Assembly (NCBI GenBank): GCA_949283445.1
Contig: CASDTD010000078.1
Coordinates: forward strand, 1 to 50,705
Direction: 5' to 3'
Length of the DNA stretch: 50,705 nt
Source: an uncultured Coriobacteriia bacterium
GTDB lineage: Bacteria > Actinomycetota > Coriobacteriia > Coriobacteriales > QAMH01
Shown here: positions 31,611 through 39,092 of the stretch, one piece after another
How the letters are laid out: every line of letters begins with the position of its first letter
Numbering within the stretch: the first letter of the stretch is position 1
Notes under the pieces: model-generated
Seen by the model: the letters and a program-made list of their open reading frames with translations, nothing else
Databases searched by the model: none
Told to the model about the DNA's origin: nothing
Position numbers and translations under genes: made by a program

Positions 31611-32171
31611 CTATTCGGCAGCCTCTTCAGAGGTCTCCTCCTCAGCTGCCTGCTCGGCAGTCTCCTCAGCAGCCTCTTCGGCCTGCTCGGCAGCTTCGAT
31701 CTCGTCGAGAATCTCGAGGTCGGCCTCGTCGCTGATGACGTTGACCTTGAGCGCCGCCTTGATGTCACGGTAGATGGTGACCGAAATGTCATGCTCGCCA
31801 GCCGTCTTGATGGCCTTGCCGAGGTCGATCTTCTTGCGGTCGATGGTCACGCCGACCTGCTCGGCGATGGCCTCGGAGAGCATGGAGGTCGTGATGGAGC
31901 CAAACAGCTGGCCCTCCTCGCCGACCTTCGCGGCAACCCTGAGCGTCTTGCCGTCAAGAGCCTCTTTCAGCTTGTTCGCATCCGTCGTACGAGCAAGCTC
32001 GCGCTTCTCGATATTGTGACGACGCTGCTCGAGCTGCTTGAGCTCGCCTTTGGTGGCCTTAATCGCGATGCCCTGCGGAAGCAGGTAGTTAACCGCGAAA
32101 CCCTGCGCGACATCGACGACGTCGCCTTCGCCACCACGGCCCTTGAGTTCTTTCAGCAGAATAACTTTCAT
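31611..32171 (-). CDS. rplI: 50S ribosomal protein L9
   Basis: The 186-residue protein begins with the L9 signature MKVILLKELKGRGGEGDVVD and GFAVNYLLPQGIAIKAT, followed by the long connecting helix and the C-terminal rRNA-binding domain (GQLFGSITTSMLSEAI). Typical L9 is about 150 residues; here there is an extra C-terminal tail of about 30 residues that is almost entirely Glu and Ala, an acidic extension. It is the last gene of the rpsF-ssb-rpsR cluster. Confidence 0.96.
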   Translation of the reverse strand: MKVILLKELKGRGGEGDVVDVAQGFAVNYLLPQGIAIKATKGELKQLEQRRHNIEKRELARTTDANKLKEALDGKTLRVAAKVGEEGQLFGSITTSMLSEAIAEQVGVTIDRKKIDLGKAIKTAGEHDISVTIYRDIKAALKVNVISDEADLEILDEIEAAEQAEEAAEETAEQAAEEETSEEAAE

Positions 32172-32248
32172 GTTCTTACCTTCTCTAGTCCTGCATTCCT
32201 GCAGGATGCCCCGCTATGGCGCAGGGCTGCTTACATATATGCACGCGC

Positions 32249-32941
32249 CTAATCCGCTTTTCCATCCTCGAGCCGCTTCTGATCAGAACGCTCGAGCCTG
32301 CGGAAATTCGCCCAAAAATCGATCAAGCCCATAAGGGGCAAGATCACGAACACGGATCCGAACAGAATGCCGATGACCCCCAGGGCCACCTGCCAGCCAA
32401 ACCCGAGCCCGCTTCTGTTCATGATTCCCTTGCCAGCCGCCGCTCCTTGGACGAAAAGCGGGATGATGGAAATCACGAAGATGTTCGCCGCGACGAGAAA
32501 AAACACCTGCGCGTTCGGCACGCCGGGAAGCATCGAGATGATGTAGACCACGATGCTCACGACAAGCGGCAGAACAAATGCCACCGGCAGGTCGACCAGC
32601 GAAAACGGCGTCCAACGAAGCTTGTGACGCGCACGGTCGAAAACCCAGCGCACGCACAGCGCGATGAACACGCAGGCCGCTGCCTGAACGACGTACAGCG
32701 CGAACCAGAGCCCGGCGACGGTGGCGGACAGCGCCTTCATCGCGGAAATCTGGCTCGCCGCAATCAAGCCCTCGTACGCATCGAAATACGCGTTGAGCTC
32801 GGTCACGTACCAGTCGTACGGGTTCGTGCCCTGCAATGACACCGCCGCGGCAAACAGGCCGATATCCACGAAGCTCACGACCGCAATCATCGTGCAGACG
32901 CTCCATGCCTTGGGGCGTTTCCCCACCCACAGAAACGTCAC
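32249..32941 (-). CDS. DUF2232-like membrane protein, N-terminally truncated or with unusual start
   Basis: A 230-residue polytopic protein with about five membrane helices and the family's typical C-terminus (FVQGAAAGKGIMNRSG, LPLMGLIDFWANFRRLE). In Gram-positives a YybS/DUF2232 gene of about 300 residues often sits between rpsR and rplI. Here the first usable start is GTG 32941, which has no Shine-Dalgarno and lies inside a hydrophobic helix; the same frame continues upstream (HLAAGITLLIDIALFV) to the rpsR stop codon at 32992-32990 without any ATG, GTG or TTG. The N-terminal half seems to be missing, or translation starts at a rare codon such as CTG 32986. Coordinates give the conservative frame. 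Confidence 0.65.
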   Translation of the reverse strand: MTFLWVGKRPKAWSVCTMIAVVSFVDIGLFAAAVSLQGTNPYDWYVTELNAYFDAYEGLIAASQISAMKALSATVAGLWFALYVVQAAACVFIALCVRWVFDRARHKLRWTPFSLVDLPVAFVLPLVVSIVVYIISMLPGVPNAQVFFLVAANIFVISIIPLFVQGAAAGKGIMNRSGLGFGWQVALGVIGILFGSVFVILPLMGLIDFWANFRRLERSDQKRLEDGKAD

Positions 32942-32989
32942 GACGAACAGCGCTATGTCGATGAGCAGCGTGATACCGGCCGCCAGATG

Positions 32990-33253
32990 CTACGAACGGT
33001 TCCTGCGGCCGCCGTTGCCGGAAACGATTTTCACCGTGTACGGCAGCAGAGCCATTTCGCGAGCGCGCTTGATAGCGGCCGCGAGCTCGTGCTGGTGCTG
33101 CGTGCAGACACCCGTCACACGACGGGACTTGATCTTGCCGCGATCGGTGATGTAGCGGCGAAGCGTCTGCGTGTCCTTGTAGTCGATGTACTTGACATCG
33201 TCCTTGCAGAACTGGCAGTACTTGCGACGAGGCTGATGCGAGTATTCAGCCAT
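32990..33253 (-). CDS. rpsR: 30S ribosomal protein S18
   Basis: The 87-residue protein has the S18 core: [57 protein letters not shown]. The paired cysteines (CQFC) and the downstream Cys suggest a C+ zinc-binding version. GAGGAAT precedes ATG 33253. It lies in the conserved rpsF-ssb-rpsR order. Confidence 0.97.
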   Translation of the reverse strand: MAEYSHQPRRKYCQFCKDDVKYIDYKDTQTLRRYITDRGKIKSRRVTGVCTQHQHELAAAIKRAREMALLPYTVKIVSGNGGRRNRS

Positions 33254-33290
33254 TATTCCTCCTCACACATTCAATCGTGACCGAGGACCC

Positions 33291-33758
33291 CTAGAAGGGA
33301 ATGTCCTCGTCGTTGTAAGCCGATGGAGCCGGGGGCTCCGGAATTACCTGGGAACGCTGCTGAGCAGGTGCATTGTAGGACCCGTCGTTACCGCCGTAGG
33401 ATGCGCCATTGCCACCCGCGCTGTTGCGCGAGGACATGAACTCTAGCTCGTCGATGGTGACATCGACCTTGCTGCGGCGCTGCCCGGTGTTGCGGTCTTC
33501 CCAAGAGCTGTAATGCAGCCGTCCTTCAATAGCCACTTTCGTGCCCTTGGTCAGATACCGGTTGAGCGCCTCGGCGCGGCGACCGAACATGTTGCAGTCG
33601 ATGAAGTTCGCGTAGTCTTCCCATTCGCCCGTCTGCTGGTTACGGCGACGGTCGTTGACGGCAACGCCCAGACTGAGGATAGCCGTGCCACTTGGCGTGG
33701 TGCGCAGCTCTGCATCACGAGTCAAATTGCCGGTAATCATTACCTTGTTGATGCTCAT
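33291..33758 (-). CDS. ssb: Single-stranded DNA-binding protein
   Basis: A 155-residue OB-fold protein that coats single-stranded DNA during replication and repair. The N-terminus is MSINKVMITGNLTRDAELRT, followed by TAILSLGVAVNDRRRNQQTGEW and the second half of the OB fold (KGTKVAIEGRLHYSSWED). A glycine/asparagine-rich linker (about 115-145) ends in the partner-binding acidic tip NDEDIPF. Position between rpsF and rpsR is the standard bacterial one. AAAGGAACG precedes the ATG. Confidence 0.97.
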   Translation of the reverse strand: MSINKVMITGNLTRDAELRTTPSGTAILSLGVAVNDRRRNQQTGEWEDYANFIDCNMFGRRAEALNRYLTKGTKVAIEGRLHYSSWEDRNTGQRRSKVDVTIDELEFMSSRNSAGGNGASYGGNDGSYNAPAQQRSQVIPEPPAPSAYNDEDIPF

Positions 33759-33795
33759 AGAACGTTCCTTTCAGTTGGACGAAAACGGGATTCCG

Positions 33796-34107
33796 TTATG
33801 CGTTCTCAACCGAGCCAGCGCGGTCGTCGCGGCGCGTGATCATGTAACGCACGACAGCATCCATGATGTGCAGCACGCGATCGAGCTCTGCGATAGCGGC
33901 AGGGTCGGCTTCGAAATCGATGAGGGTGTAGTCTCCGTCCGTGAGGCCGTTGATTTCGTAGGCCAGCTTGCGCTTGCCCCACTCCTCGACGTTGTTGATC
34001 TTGCCGCCCTGCTCCGTGATAACGGTATCGATGCGCTTCTCGGCAGCCAGGCGAACTTCCTCTTCAATGGACGGATCGACAAAGAACAGCAGTTCGTAAG
34101 CCTTCAT
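33796..34107 (-). CDS. rpsF: 30S ribosomal protein S6
   Basis: The 103-residue protein starts MKAYELLFFVDPSIEEEVRL and has WGKRKLAYEINGLTDGDYTL and LHIMDAVVRYMITRRDD, the S6 fold. It pairs with S18 on 16S rRNA. GGAGGAGG lies eight bases before ATG 34107. It heads the ribosomal/ssb cluster; a leader hairpin lies 26 bp upstream. Confidence 0.97.
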   Translation of the reverse strand: MKAYELLFFVDPSIEEEVRLAAEKRIDTVITEQGGKINNVEEWGKRKLAYEINGLTDGDYTLIDFEADPAAIAELDRVLHIMDAVVRYMITRRDDRAGSVENA

Positions 34108-34132
34108 TTGGTCACCTCCTCCGGGCTAAACG

Positions 34133-34162
34133 GCTTCGGGGTATGAAGGCTGATCCCGAAGC
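34133..34162 (-). promoter_or_regulatory. rpsF leader hairpin, candidate S6:S18 autoregulatory element
   Basis: GCTTCGGG (34133-34140) and CCCGAAGC (34155-34162) pair perfectly around a 14-nt loop, 26 bp before rpsF. A TAGTAT -10 (34184-34179) would put it at the 5' end of the mRNA. S6:S18 leaders are known in many bacteria; I cannot confirm the binding motif here. Confidence 0.4.
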
Positions 34163-34184
34163 AGGAAATAACTTGTGCATACTA

Positions 34185-35309
34185 TCACTCTCTTCTTCGG
34201 GCGACAAGAGGGTATTTTCTGCTCGATAGCGCCGCACCCATACGAAGCGGGAGGCGTTTTCGCACGATTGCGCCCGCAACGAACAGGATGCCCGCAAGCA
34301 ACCCGGCAGCCACACCGGGCAATGCCCCCGCATTCCGCAGCGCATCGCCCAAGAAACCCCACAGCTCGCCTGCTTGCCGCATGGCCGGCTCGCATGCCGC
34401 CTGCACCATGCCGCCCAGCTCCTCAAAAGCCCCGGAGGCTTCTTCTTGCTGTACGGGAACCTCAGCCGAGCTGATTGTTCCGAACTGTTCCTCTTGCTGC
34501 GCCGAAGCACGTTCCGGCACATGCACGCCGTCTGATTCCAAAACGCCGTCGCCCTCGAAAGCCCACGCCTTTTCGGTCCCGACGCCCTTGGCCGCCGACA
34601 TGCCGCTTTCCCGCACATCAGACGATGGCGCATGGCGTTTCGGCTGACCGCCAGATTCACCAGCGTCGCTTCTGACGCTAGCGCCTGTCGTGATGCCGAA
34701 CAAAGACAGCGGGTCATAATAGACGCCGTCTTCTTTCAGGCCCATGTGCAGATGCGCCCCCGCACTCGACGCGTCGCCCGACCCAGCCAGCGTGCCCAGC
34801 ACCTGCCCCTCGGTAACCCGTTGCCCACGCGTCACGGAAATGCTGGCAAACGGCATGAGCGTCACCGTGCGACCATCGGCAATCTGCACCGATACCGCCT
34901 TCATGGTAGCCCCCGCGCTCTTCTGCTGCCCCAGACGTGAATCGCCGGAAGGTACCGCGCCGGTGAAGCGGACCGTTCCGGCGAGTGGGGAGAATATCTG
35001 CAAACCGGCAGACGCGGGGACATCAATGCCACTATGTACATAGCTTTTCGCACCGGCCGTGTAAGTCTGCTGAAAACCAAGCTGGACGGAAGAACCCGAG
35101 ACCGAAAGAGGCCACGTAGCCGCCAACGCACGTGCCGGGTGAACCAGCCCGCAGCATGAGATCAGCGAGAACAGGGCAATGAACACTAGCAGGCTATACG
35201 CCACATGCGCGAGCGAGGAGGAACAGGACTCTCGAATCGCGATGCCCGGCGCACCCGCCTGCAACGGCATAGCTCTGCGTGGTCTACGAAGCTGAATCAC
35301 CGCACGCAT
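34185..35309 (-). CDS. Membrane-anchored M23-family metallopeptidase-like protein
   Basis: A 374-residue exported protein. After a basic start, a hydrophobic segment at about residues 33-62 (SLLVFIALFSLISCCGLVHP) serves as signal or anchor. The M23/LytM domain (about 65-210) retains the zinc ligands in VHSGIDVPA (H-x3-D) and AHLHMGL (HxH), so it can be catalytically active on peptidoglycan cross-bridges. A Ser/Glu-rich linker (210-315) leads to a second membrane helix at about 328-348 (PGVAAGLLAGILFVAGAIV) with a basic tail. AAAGGGG precedes ATG 35309. Likely a cell-wall remodelling enzyme held at the membrane. Confidence 0.88.
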   Translation of the reverse strand: MRAVIQLRRPRRAMPLQAGAPGIAIRESCSSSLAHVAYSLLVFIALFSLISCCGLVHPARALAATWPLSVSGSSVQLGFQQTYTAGAKSYVHSGIDVPASAGLQIFSPLAGTVRFTGAVPSGDSRLGQQKSAGATMKAVSVQIADGRTVTLMPFASISVTRGQRVTEGQVLGTLAGSGDASSAGAHLHMGLKEDGVYYDPLSLFGITTGASVRSDAGESGGQPKRHAPSSDVRESGMSAAKGVGTEKAWAFEGDGVLESDGVHVPERASAQQEEQFGTISSAEVPVQQEEASGAFEELGGMVQAACEPAMRQAGELWGFLGDALRNAGALPGVAAGLLAGILFVAGAIVRKRLPLRMGAALSSRKYPLVARRRE

Positions 35310-35378
35310 CTTGCACCCCTTTCATTGGTCTCGGCCTTCCGCACTTTCAATGATGAAAGGGAAATCCAACAAAAGTTC

Positions 35379-35426
35379 CGGTTCGCCTCCCGCCCAAAAC
35401 CAACAGTTTTTACGGGCGGGAACCGG
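35379..35426. repeat. Large nested inverted repeat
   Basis: Three successive arm pairs share one axis: CCGGTTC (35379-35385) with GAACCGG (35420-35426), CCCGCCC (35389-35395) with GGGCGGG (35414-35420, sharing one base), and AAAAC with GTTTT near the loop. It lies 70-117 bp upstream of the M23 gene. Confidence 0.75.
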
Positions 35427-35480
35427 GTAAACACCGGTCAAATACCGGCCGCGTTACGGAAAAATACCGGGTAAACACCG
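35422..35480 (+). repeat. 15-bp direct repeat, two copies 44 bp apart
   Basis: ACCGGGTAAACACCG occurs exactly at 35422-35436 and 35466-35480, with further TACCGG words between and in front. Confidence 0.8.
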
Positions 35481-35674
35481 ATTTTCGCAGGTCAGAAGCG
35501 CGTTGGCAGCATAGCCTGACCGCACCTGAAACCTGCAGAACCGGAAATGGGACAGAAGCCTTAGGGCGCAGAAGCGGACATGCTCGCGCCAAGCCACCAA
35601 GCCCGGCACCGCCCAAAGAAAAAGGCGCGCTGCGAAGCAGGGCAGCGAAATAAGCACGTGACTTGGTCAGGATC

Positions 35675-35770
35675 GCACGCCGGGGCATGTTTCCAAGCCG
35701 AACCTGCAGTAACGCCTTGCCATTCTGGCCAAAAACGCACGTCGGGGTACCGAAATAGTGCCCCATCGTG
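35675..35770. repeat. Intergenic stem-loop repeat family, locus 1
   Basis: The clearest unit pairs CACGTCGGGGTAC (35738-35750) with GTGCCCCATCGTG (35758-35770). A second unit begins GCACGCCGGGGCA (35675-35687), identical over 13 nt to one arm at locus 2, but its other arm (near 35713-35724) is degraded. A weaker third unit lies near 35810-35850 (GGTGCCCCAGCGC). All are downstream of the vitamin-transport operon. Confidence 0.7.
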
Positions 35771-35884
35771 AAATTTTGTCCGCAAGAGAGGCCGTTTGGG
35801 CCGGGAAACCGGCAGGGCGGTGCCCCAGCGCAAAATCTCGCCCACGAAAGGAAACGCCCGGGCAAACCCCGTGTCGTGCACCCG

Positions 35885-36655
35885 TTAGCGCAGCGCGTAC
35901 TTGCGCTTGACGCGCTCGAGCTTGCGCATCCAGGGACGGTAGAGAACAACGAGGAAGAACGCCGTCGCGACCCCATGCACCGCATCAAAGGGGACGGCTG
36001 CGGCATAGACGATGAGCATCTGGGCAAGCCCCTCCGGGTGGTAGAAGCCGATGATGCTCCACACGTTGAGCACGAGTCCGTACAGAAAGCCCGACAAAAG
36101 ACCCCACACGACAAGCGGTACGAGCCTGAGCACCTTGCGCCCCTTACGCGCATCTTCGGCGGGCAAGGGTTTGCGCACGTCGCCGAACACACCGCATGAT
36201 GCCAGCACGCCCCCCAGATAACCGATGAGCCCCCACGCGTACATCTGCCACGGCGTCCACGGCCCCTGGCCGAAGAACAGGTTGGAGACGAACGCGGCAA
36301 GCGCGCCGACCATGAACCCGGCACGGCGCCCAAACGCCGCCCCGGCAATGACAGCGATGGCGGACACCGGCTTGAAATTGGGAATCGGCGCAAAGAGGAT
36401 GCGCCCCGCCGCGGCAACCGCCGCCAACACGGCGACGGGCATGGTGTCGCGCAGGCGCAGAGAGCTCTTCTCGTACCCCGAGAAAAACAACACGAGCGCG
36501 CCGACCACGACGATGAGCGCCAGCAACGCCGCCTGGTCTATGCCCGTCACCGCGCACAGCGCCAGCGCAGCGGGCACCAGCAACAGCGAGCAGGCCTCCG
36601 CAATTCCCGAACGCACGTGCCACGCCCCCGGCTTTTTGCCATCGTCGTTCGTCAC
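35885..36655 (-). CDS. ECF transporter S component, predicted cobalamin/corrinoid
   Basis: A 256-residue integral membrane protein with about six to seven helices, which should bind the vitamin and toggle in the membrane. Features of S components are the glycine/alanine-rich helices and the loop GRILFAPIPNFKPVSAIAVI followed by AGAAFGRRAGFMVGALAAFVSN and GQGPWTPWQMYAWG. The start GTG 36655 overlaps the ATPase stop as GTGA. It is the last gene of a riboswitch-controlled operon. Substrate is inferred from the cobalamin riboswitch and the intrinsic-factor-like proteins upstream, not from the S-component sequence itself. Confidence 0.85.
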   Translation of the reverse strand: MTNDDGKKPGAWHVRSGIAEACSLLLVPAALALCAVTGIDQAALLALIVVVGALVLFFSGYEKSSLRLRDTMPVAVLAAVAAAGRILFAPIPNFKPVSAIAVIAGAAFGRRAGFMVGALAAFVSNLFFGQGPWTPWQMYAWGLIGYLGGVLASCGVFGDVRKPLPAEDARKGRKVLRLVPLVVWGLLSGFLYGLVLNVWSIIGFYHPEGLAQMLIVYAAAVPFDAVHGVATAFFLVVLYRPWMRKLERVKRKYALR

Positions 36656-38166
36656 AAGCGCGCGTCCTTTCCCTCTTCATGCAACAGCACACCGAACAGG
36701 CGCGAGGCGTTATTGGGACGGTACACGAGGTTGTTCGCGAAAAACGTGCGCGTCGGCTCCGTGCAGGCAGTCTCGCCGTCGAAGAGCATCGACACCTCAT
36801 CGGCAGTCGCGAGCGCGAAATCGAGGTCATGCGTCACGAACACGACCGTGCGCCCCTCATCGGCAAGGGCGCGCAAAACATGCGATGCATACGCGCAGGA
36901 AGCGGGGTCGAGCCCCTTGGTCGGCTCGTCCAAAAACACGAGACGGGGCTGGCACAGCAGCAGCTTGGCCAACGCGAGCTTTTGCTGCTGCCCGCCGGAC
37001 AAGTCGTACGGGTGCCGCGCCTCAAGCCCCTCAAGGCCGAACCGCGCGAGCATCTCCTTTTCGTCGTCAAGCGAATACCCGCAGCGCGCCCGCCACTCAT
37101 CCAGCTCTTCTGCCACGCTGTCGCACACGAACAGCGTCTTGGGGTCTTGCGGGAGCAGCGCCTGCGCCTGTGAGAGCTTGTTCGCGACTTTGCCCCGTTG
37201 CGGGGTCAGCACGCCGGAAAGCAACTTGAGCAGCGTGGACTTGCCACAGCCGTTGCCGCCCACGAGCGCATGCACGCTGCCGGACTGCACCTGCACATCC
37301 ACACCACGCAGCACCCACGGGTCCTTGCGTCCGTATCTGAAGAAAAGTTCGCGCCCCTGCAAAACGCAGTCCTGACGGCTTAGCGCAGCCCGGCGCTGTT
37401 CCCAGGCCGACCAGCGGCCCGTCAGACGCTCCTGCATCTGCACACGCGTGCCCACTTCGCCGATCTCGTCGATTTCCACGCGCTGCGTCAGGTATTCCGC
37501 CACGTCCTCGGGCGCGTGCGTCGTCATGATGATGGTGATGCCAAGCTCGCGGTTGACACGGGCCAGCATGAACAGGAATTGCTTGAGCGCGTTCGGGTCA
37601 AGCTGCGCCGTCGGCTCGTCGAGCAGCAGCAAGCGCGGCCGCAACGCCAGGACGGCGGCAAGGTTCACCAGCTGCTTCTGACCGCCGGAAAGCGCCTCGA
37701 CCGACGAGCGCACCCACGGCTCGATGCCGAAGAAATGCGCGACTTCCGCCACGCGGCGGCGCATCTCGTCTTGGGGAATGCCCAGATTCTCCAGCCCGAA
37801 CGCGAGTTCATGCCACACCGTGTCACACACAATCTGCGCTTCGGGGCTTTGCATGACGAAGCCAATCGTCGACGCCGATTCCCGCGCGCTCATGCCCCGC
37901 CCATCTTTGGCGTCGATGACCTGCCCGTCTTCCACGATGGCCTTGCCGTCTATGCGAATGCTGCCCTGCCGCGTGCCCACGGGGGCAAGCTCCGGCTTCA
38001 TAGAGCGCAGCAACGTGGTTTTGCCCGACCCCGTCGAGCCCACGATGACGCAAAACGCCCCCTGTTCGACCTGCAAGTTCACCTGGTCGAGCACAGGGGA
38101 AGCCGGCGCCGCCTTCTCCTCGGGCGGATAGGCAAACGAGTAGCCTTCTATCTCAACGAATGCCAC
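36652..38166 (-). CDS. ECF transporter ATPase, two nucleotide-binding domains in one chain
   Basis: A 504-residue protein joining two complete ABC ATPases that most ECF systems encode separately (EcfA1 and EcfA2). Domain 1 has Walker A GSTGSGKTT (residues 43-51), signature LSGGQKQ and Walker B RLLLLDEP. Domain 2 has GGNGCGKST (about 303-311), LSGGQQQ and LVFLDEP, then the H-loop FVTHD. GTG 38166 is chosen because GGAGT lies eight bases upstream; it overlaps the end of the EcfT gene by 19 bp. The protein powers vitamin import through EcfT and the S component. Confidence 0.93.
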   Translation of the reverse strand: MAFVEIEGYSFAYPPEEKAAPASPVLDQVNLQVEQGAFCVIVGSTGSGKTTLLRSMKPELAPVGTRQGSIRIDGKAIVEDGQVIDAKDGRGMSARESASTIGFVMQSPEAQIVCDTVWHELAFGLENLGIPQDEMRRRVAEVAHFFGIEPWVRSSVEALSGGQKQLVNLAAVLALRPRLLLLDEPTAQLDPNALKQFLFMLARVNRELGITIIMTTHAPEDVAEYLTQRVEIDEIGEVGTRVQMQERLTGRWSAWEQRRAALSRQDCVLQGRELFFRYGRKDPWVLRGVDVQVQSGSVHALVGGNGCGKSTLLKLLSGVLTPQRGKVANKLSQAQALLPQDPKTLFVCDSVAEELDEWRARCGYSLDDEKEMLARFGLEGLEARHPYDLSGGQQQKLALAKLLLCQPRLVFLDEPTKGLDPASCAYASHVLRALADEGRTVVFVTHDLDFALATADEVSMLFDGETACTEPTRTFFANNLVYRPNNASRLFGVLLHEEGKDARL

Positions 38167-39014
38167 AGCAGCCACTCCTTTACCTGCAAAATCAAGGGAA
38201 GCACCATGAGCAGCAGATAGGGAATATAGCCCCACCACACCACGAGCGTGCTCACCGTCGGATAGAACGTGAACTGAGAGCAGGCGACCCAGGCCAGAAA
38301 CCCGTTGGCCGCCGCGAGCACGACGACAGCTGCAACCACGACCGCATCATGGGCCGCGAAACGGTAGCGTTTATACGTCGTGCGTTTGACGCCGCAATCA
38401 TAGCCCCGTGCGCGCATGGCATCGCTGCGTTCCAGGCCATCTTCCATGCCCCATCCCATGAGGATGCTCACGATGCGCAACCGCCCCTGCGCCTGCTCTT
38501 TCTTGTCGCGGGGAACCGCCGCACTCGTCGCCTTCTGCACGGCGAGGGCAGCATGCCCGCGCGTCAGAAACTGCGGGACAAGGCGCAGCACTTGCGTGAC
38601 CATCAGCGAGATGACCGGCGCGACATTGCCCAGCAAGGCAAGGGAGCTGTCGCTGTCCATGCATTCGGAATAGGAAGCGAACCACAGAAACACCGAGGCG
38701 AGCATGCCACCGGAGCACATGCCGTACACGAGCGATTCCACGTAGAACGGATACGACCCGATGCTGAACAGCTCGGTCATGCCCGAACCGGAAAGCACCA
38801 GGTTGGCAAGGGCGACGATAACCCACAGCGGCACAATCCACGCAAGCGCGCGCAGGGTTTTCGCGCAACCGCGCGTCACACACGACGTGGCAAACGCGCC
38901 GACAAACGAAAGCGCGACGTAAACCGGATGCAGCGCGGCCATCGAAAAGACGACGGCGACGACGAGATACAGAAACGAGACCGCCGGGTGATATGTCGAG
39001 AATACGTTGTTCAT
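38148..39014 (-). CDS. ECF transporter transmembrane component EcfT
   Basis: A 288-residue membrane coupling protein with about six hydrophobic segments. The diagnostic cytoplasmic coupling-helix motif with ARG is present (LERSDAMRARGYDCG), together with VISLMVTQVLRLVPQFLTRG, both of which contact the ATPases. The start is placed at ATG 39014 (MNNVFSTYHPAVSFLYLVVA); upstream sequence to 39056 is unlike the family, and the ribosome site is weak. It sits between the DUF4430 lipoprotein and the double ATPase on the same strand. Confidence 0.9.
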   Translation of the reverse strand: MNNVFSTYHPAVSFLYLVVAVVFSMAALHPVYVALSFVGAFATSCVTRGCAKTLRALAWIVPLWVIVALANLVLSGSGMTELFSIGSYPFYVESLVYGMCSGGMLASVFLWFASYSECMDSDSSLALLGNVAPVISLMVTQVLRLVPQFLTRGHAALAVQKATSAAVPRDKKEQAQGRLRIVSILMGWGMEDGLERSDAMRARGYDCGVKRTTYKRYRFAAHDAVVVAAVVVLAAANGFLAWVACSQFTFYPTVSTLVVWWGYIPYLLLMVLPLILQVKEWLLWHSLR

Positions 39015-39092
39015 GAAAACGAGATGCTTGCTGTGCGAAACTCGGCGCGCCGCCACAGCGCCAGCCGCACCGACACGCCGAATTGCGTCAAT

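Larger units (their letters stand above)
35310..35884. other. 575-bp intergenic region with several structured repeats
   Basis: No credible gene is seen; minus-strand open frames here are reading-through artefacts of GC-rich DNA. The region holds a nested hairpin (35379-35426), a 15-bp direct repeat (35422, 35466) and members of an intergenic stem-loop repeat family (35675-35850). Confidence 0.7.

Noticed and set aside
35410..36417. A 335-codon minus-strand frame over the intergenic repeats and S component
   Set aside because: It overlaps the S-component gene in another frame and its product is Ser/Arg/Cys-rich. Its faint internal peptide similarity to frames at 42.2-42.6 kb comes from the shared stem-loop repeats, not from a protein.
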